Part shown: positions 62,794 through 64,000 of the stretch, one piece after another
Layout: each line of letters opens with the position of its first letter
Numbering within the stretch: the first letter of the stretch is position 1
Assembly: GCA_018389105.1 (NCBI GenBank)
Contig: JACATO010001110.1
Span: 62,001-126,000 of the forward strand
DNA: 64,000 bases
Origin: Nautilus pompilius
Taxonomy: Eukaryota; Mollusca; Cephalopoda; Nautilida; Nautilidae
Direction of reading: 5' to 3'
Program-made: the position numbers and the translations under genes
Notes under the pieces: model-generated
What the model was told of the DNA's origin: nothing
Seen by the model: the letters and a program-made list of their open reading frames with translations, nothing else
The model's database searches: none

Positions 62794-64000
62794 CACAGAA
62801 TAACAGTGACGGATTCGAACTATGTTGCCTCAATTTCGTCAGAGTCGAACTATCGGGTTATCTCCCCTCCCCACTATTTTTTTTTTTGTTTTTTACTTTT
62901 AGAAGAATATGTAAGGTTTCTGCTCTGCACCATCAATTCACCAATACCATTGATCCGGTAAAAGTGAATTTAATCCATTCGTTAATTAACTTCTCAAGGT
63001 TTGATTAAATTTTCCGGTCTTAATTGACGAACCGGGTCCCCCCTTTTTATTGTTCCCGCTCGCTTGATTGAGACGGGCTTTTGAAAATCGATGAAAAACA
63101 GAGGCATTTGAGAATTTTCCTAGCGAAGGTCAGATAAATGTTTCGTCCAAAAAGTAATTTTTTTTAGGAAAAAAAAAGACAGAAAAGGAAAAAGGAAAGC
63201 GTTGTTAAATCACAATATTTCCTGCTTTCTTTTCCATTCCCCAGAGAATGAATTTTTTTTTAAAAAAATAAATAAATAAATAAAAGGGCACCGAGCAGCA
63301 ACAACAAAAATACGAAAACCTGTCGCGAATGCAAAATCGAACCTTAGCGTCTCTGGTTTTGCTTAGAGTGAAAGTAGACGGTTGCAAATTTCCTTGGCGA
63401 GTTTTGCTTGGGGGTTGGCAGCTTTCCGCCTGATCAATACATATATTTTAAAAAAACACGCTGTCTTGCTGAAATCTGTGGAAGATTACGGTCTTGAAAT
63501 ACTGAGAGACCTGCATGTTCAGGCGATTTCAGTAAGTGACAGCGATTCTTCGGCATAATTAAGAATGCCCCCCCCATTTTTCTTATTTTCTAAACGTTTT
63601 CAACATGTAAAATGCAACAAAATCTTATGCCATAAAGCTGCTGAAACAGCTGGTGGTGGAAGAGACATGTTCACTCTTAACGAGTCCATGCTCGTTCATC
63701 CTCTTGCTATTCCTACCGCTCCACATCTATAACAAACAGATGCTATCGATTCCTATATTTCACGGCTTATCTCGCCAGATTTGGAGATTTCTGTAGGGGA
63801 ATTCTGACCAGCTATTTCTTAATTATTTATCACTGACGAAGAAAAAAAATCCCCCAAAAATATAATACAGAATTTCGCGAATCTGTCAATACTTGTCCGT
63901 ACAACAAATATGGAAGCAAACGTATATCACACACACACAAGTACAGTCGCGTTCACATACGTTGGAAAACAAACGCACTGGCTCACCAATAAATGATCCA
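62034..64000. other. Right flank, no recognised gene
   Basis: Contains a (CA)n tract at 62759-62792 and A-rich runs near 63165-63290. No exon with a signal peptide was found. Confidence 0.4.
62759..62792. repeat. (CA)n microsatellite
   Basis: 34 bp of CA repeat. Confidence 0.97.

Overview
The window is animal nuclear DNA, not bacterial. It is AT-rich, gene-poor and full of microsatellites, with Tc1/mariner, hAT-type and LINE relics, and its only recognisable host gene is split into short exons by kilobase-scale introns with canonical GT-AG junctions. Large introns, long (GA)n/(CT)n and (CA)n arrays, tRNA-derived SINE heads and Tc1/mariner load suggest an invertebrate, most likely a lophotrochozoan such as a mollusc. 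The species cannot be fixed from the sequence.

Host gene (minus strand, read right to left): nine exons between 36620 and 5872 splice in one frame into 514 codons with no stop. They encode an EGF-like module (36498-36620), a pentraxin/laminin-G-like domain in two exons (34282-34578, 33302-33616), a short Cys-rich linker (30793-30858), a hormone-receptor-motif (HormR) domain in two exons (24461-24580, 21346-21452) and the start of a GAIN domain (9074-9226, 6374-6581, 5872-6024). This is the ectodomain layout of an adhesion G-protein-coupled receptor. The GPS cleavage site and seven-helix region are not in the window and would lie beyond position 1. Two candidate upstream exons (56625-56701, 60779-60873) are phase-compatible but carry no recognisable domain. 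No signal-peptide exon was found.

The rest is introns and 5' flank: a 26-bp minisatellite (14.35-14.79 kb); a very degenerate ~65-75-bp satellite (18.6-19.9 kb); five Tc1/mariner-superfamily relics (16.2-17.0, 17.5-17.8, 20.0-20.2, 37.4-38.2, 39.4-40.1 kb); a mariner with both inverted repeats but a broken transposase (46.5-47.8 kb); an L1/Tx1-like LINE end (28.4-29.4 kb) followed by paired hairpins; a retroelement nuclease-like relic (31.5-32.3 kb); a LINE endonuclease scrap next to a GA array (49.1-49.7 kb); an 81-bp hAT-type MITE with a perfect 8-bp target duplication (54.9 kb); a 176-bp near-identical direct repeat pair around a Tc1 relic (38.6/40.2 kb); and two hammerhead-ribozyme-like motifs of the type found in Penelope-like elements (40.8 and 61.4 kb). 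Most remaining open frames are low-complexity, lack an ATG start or resemble nothing known, and are not annotated.
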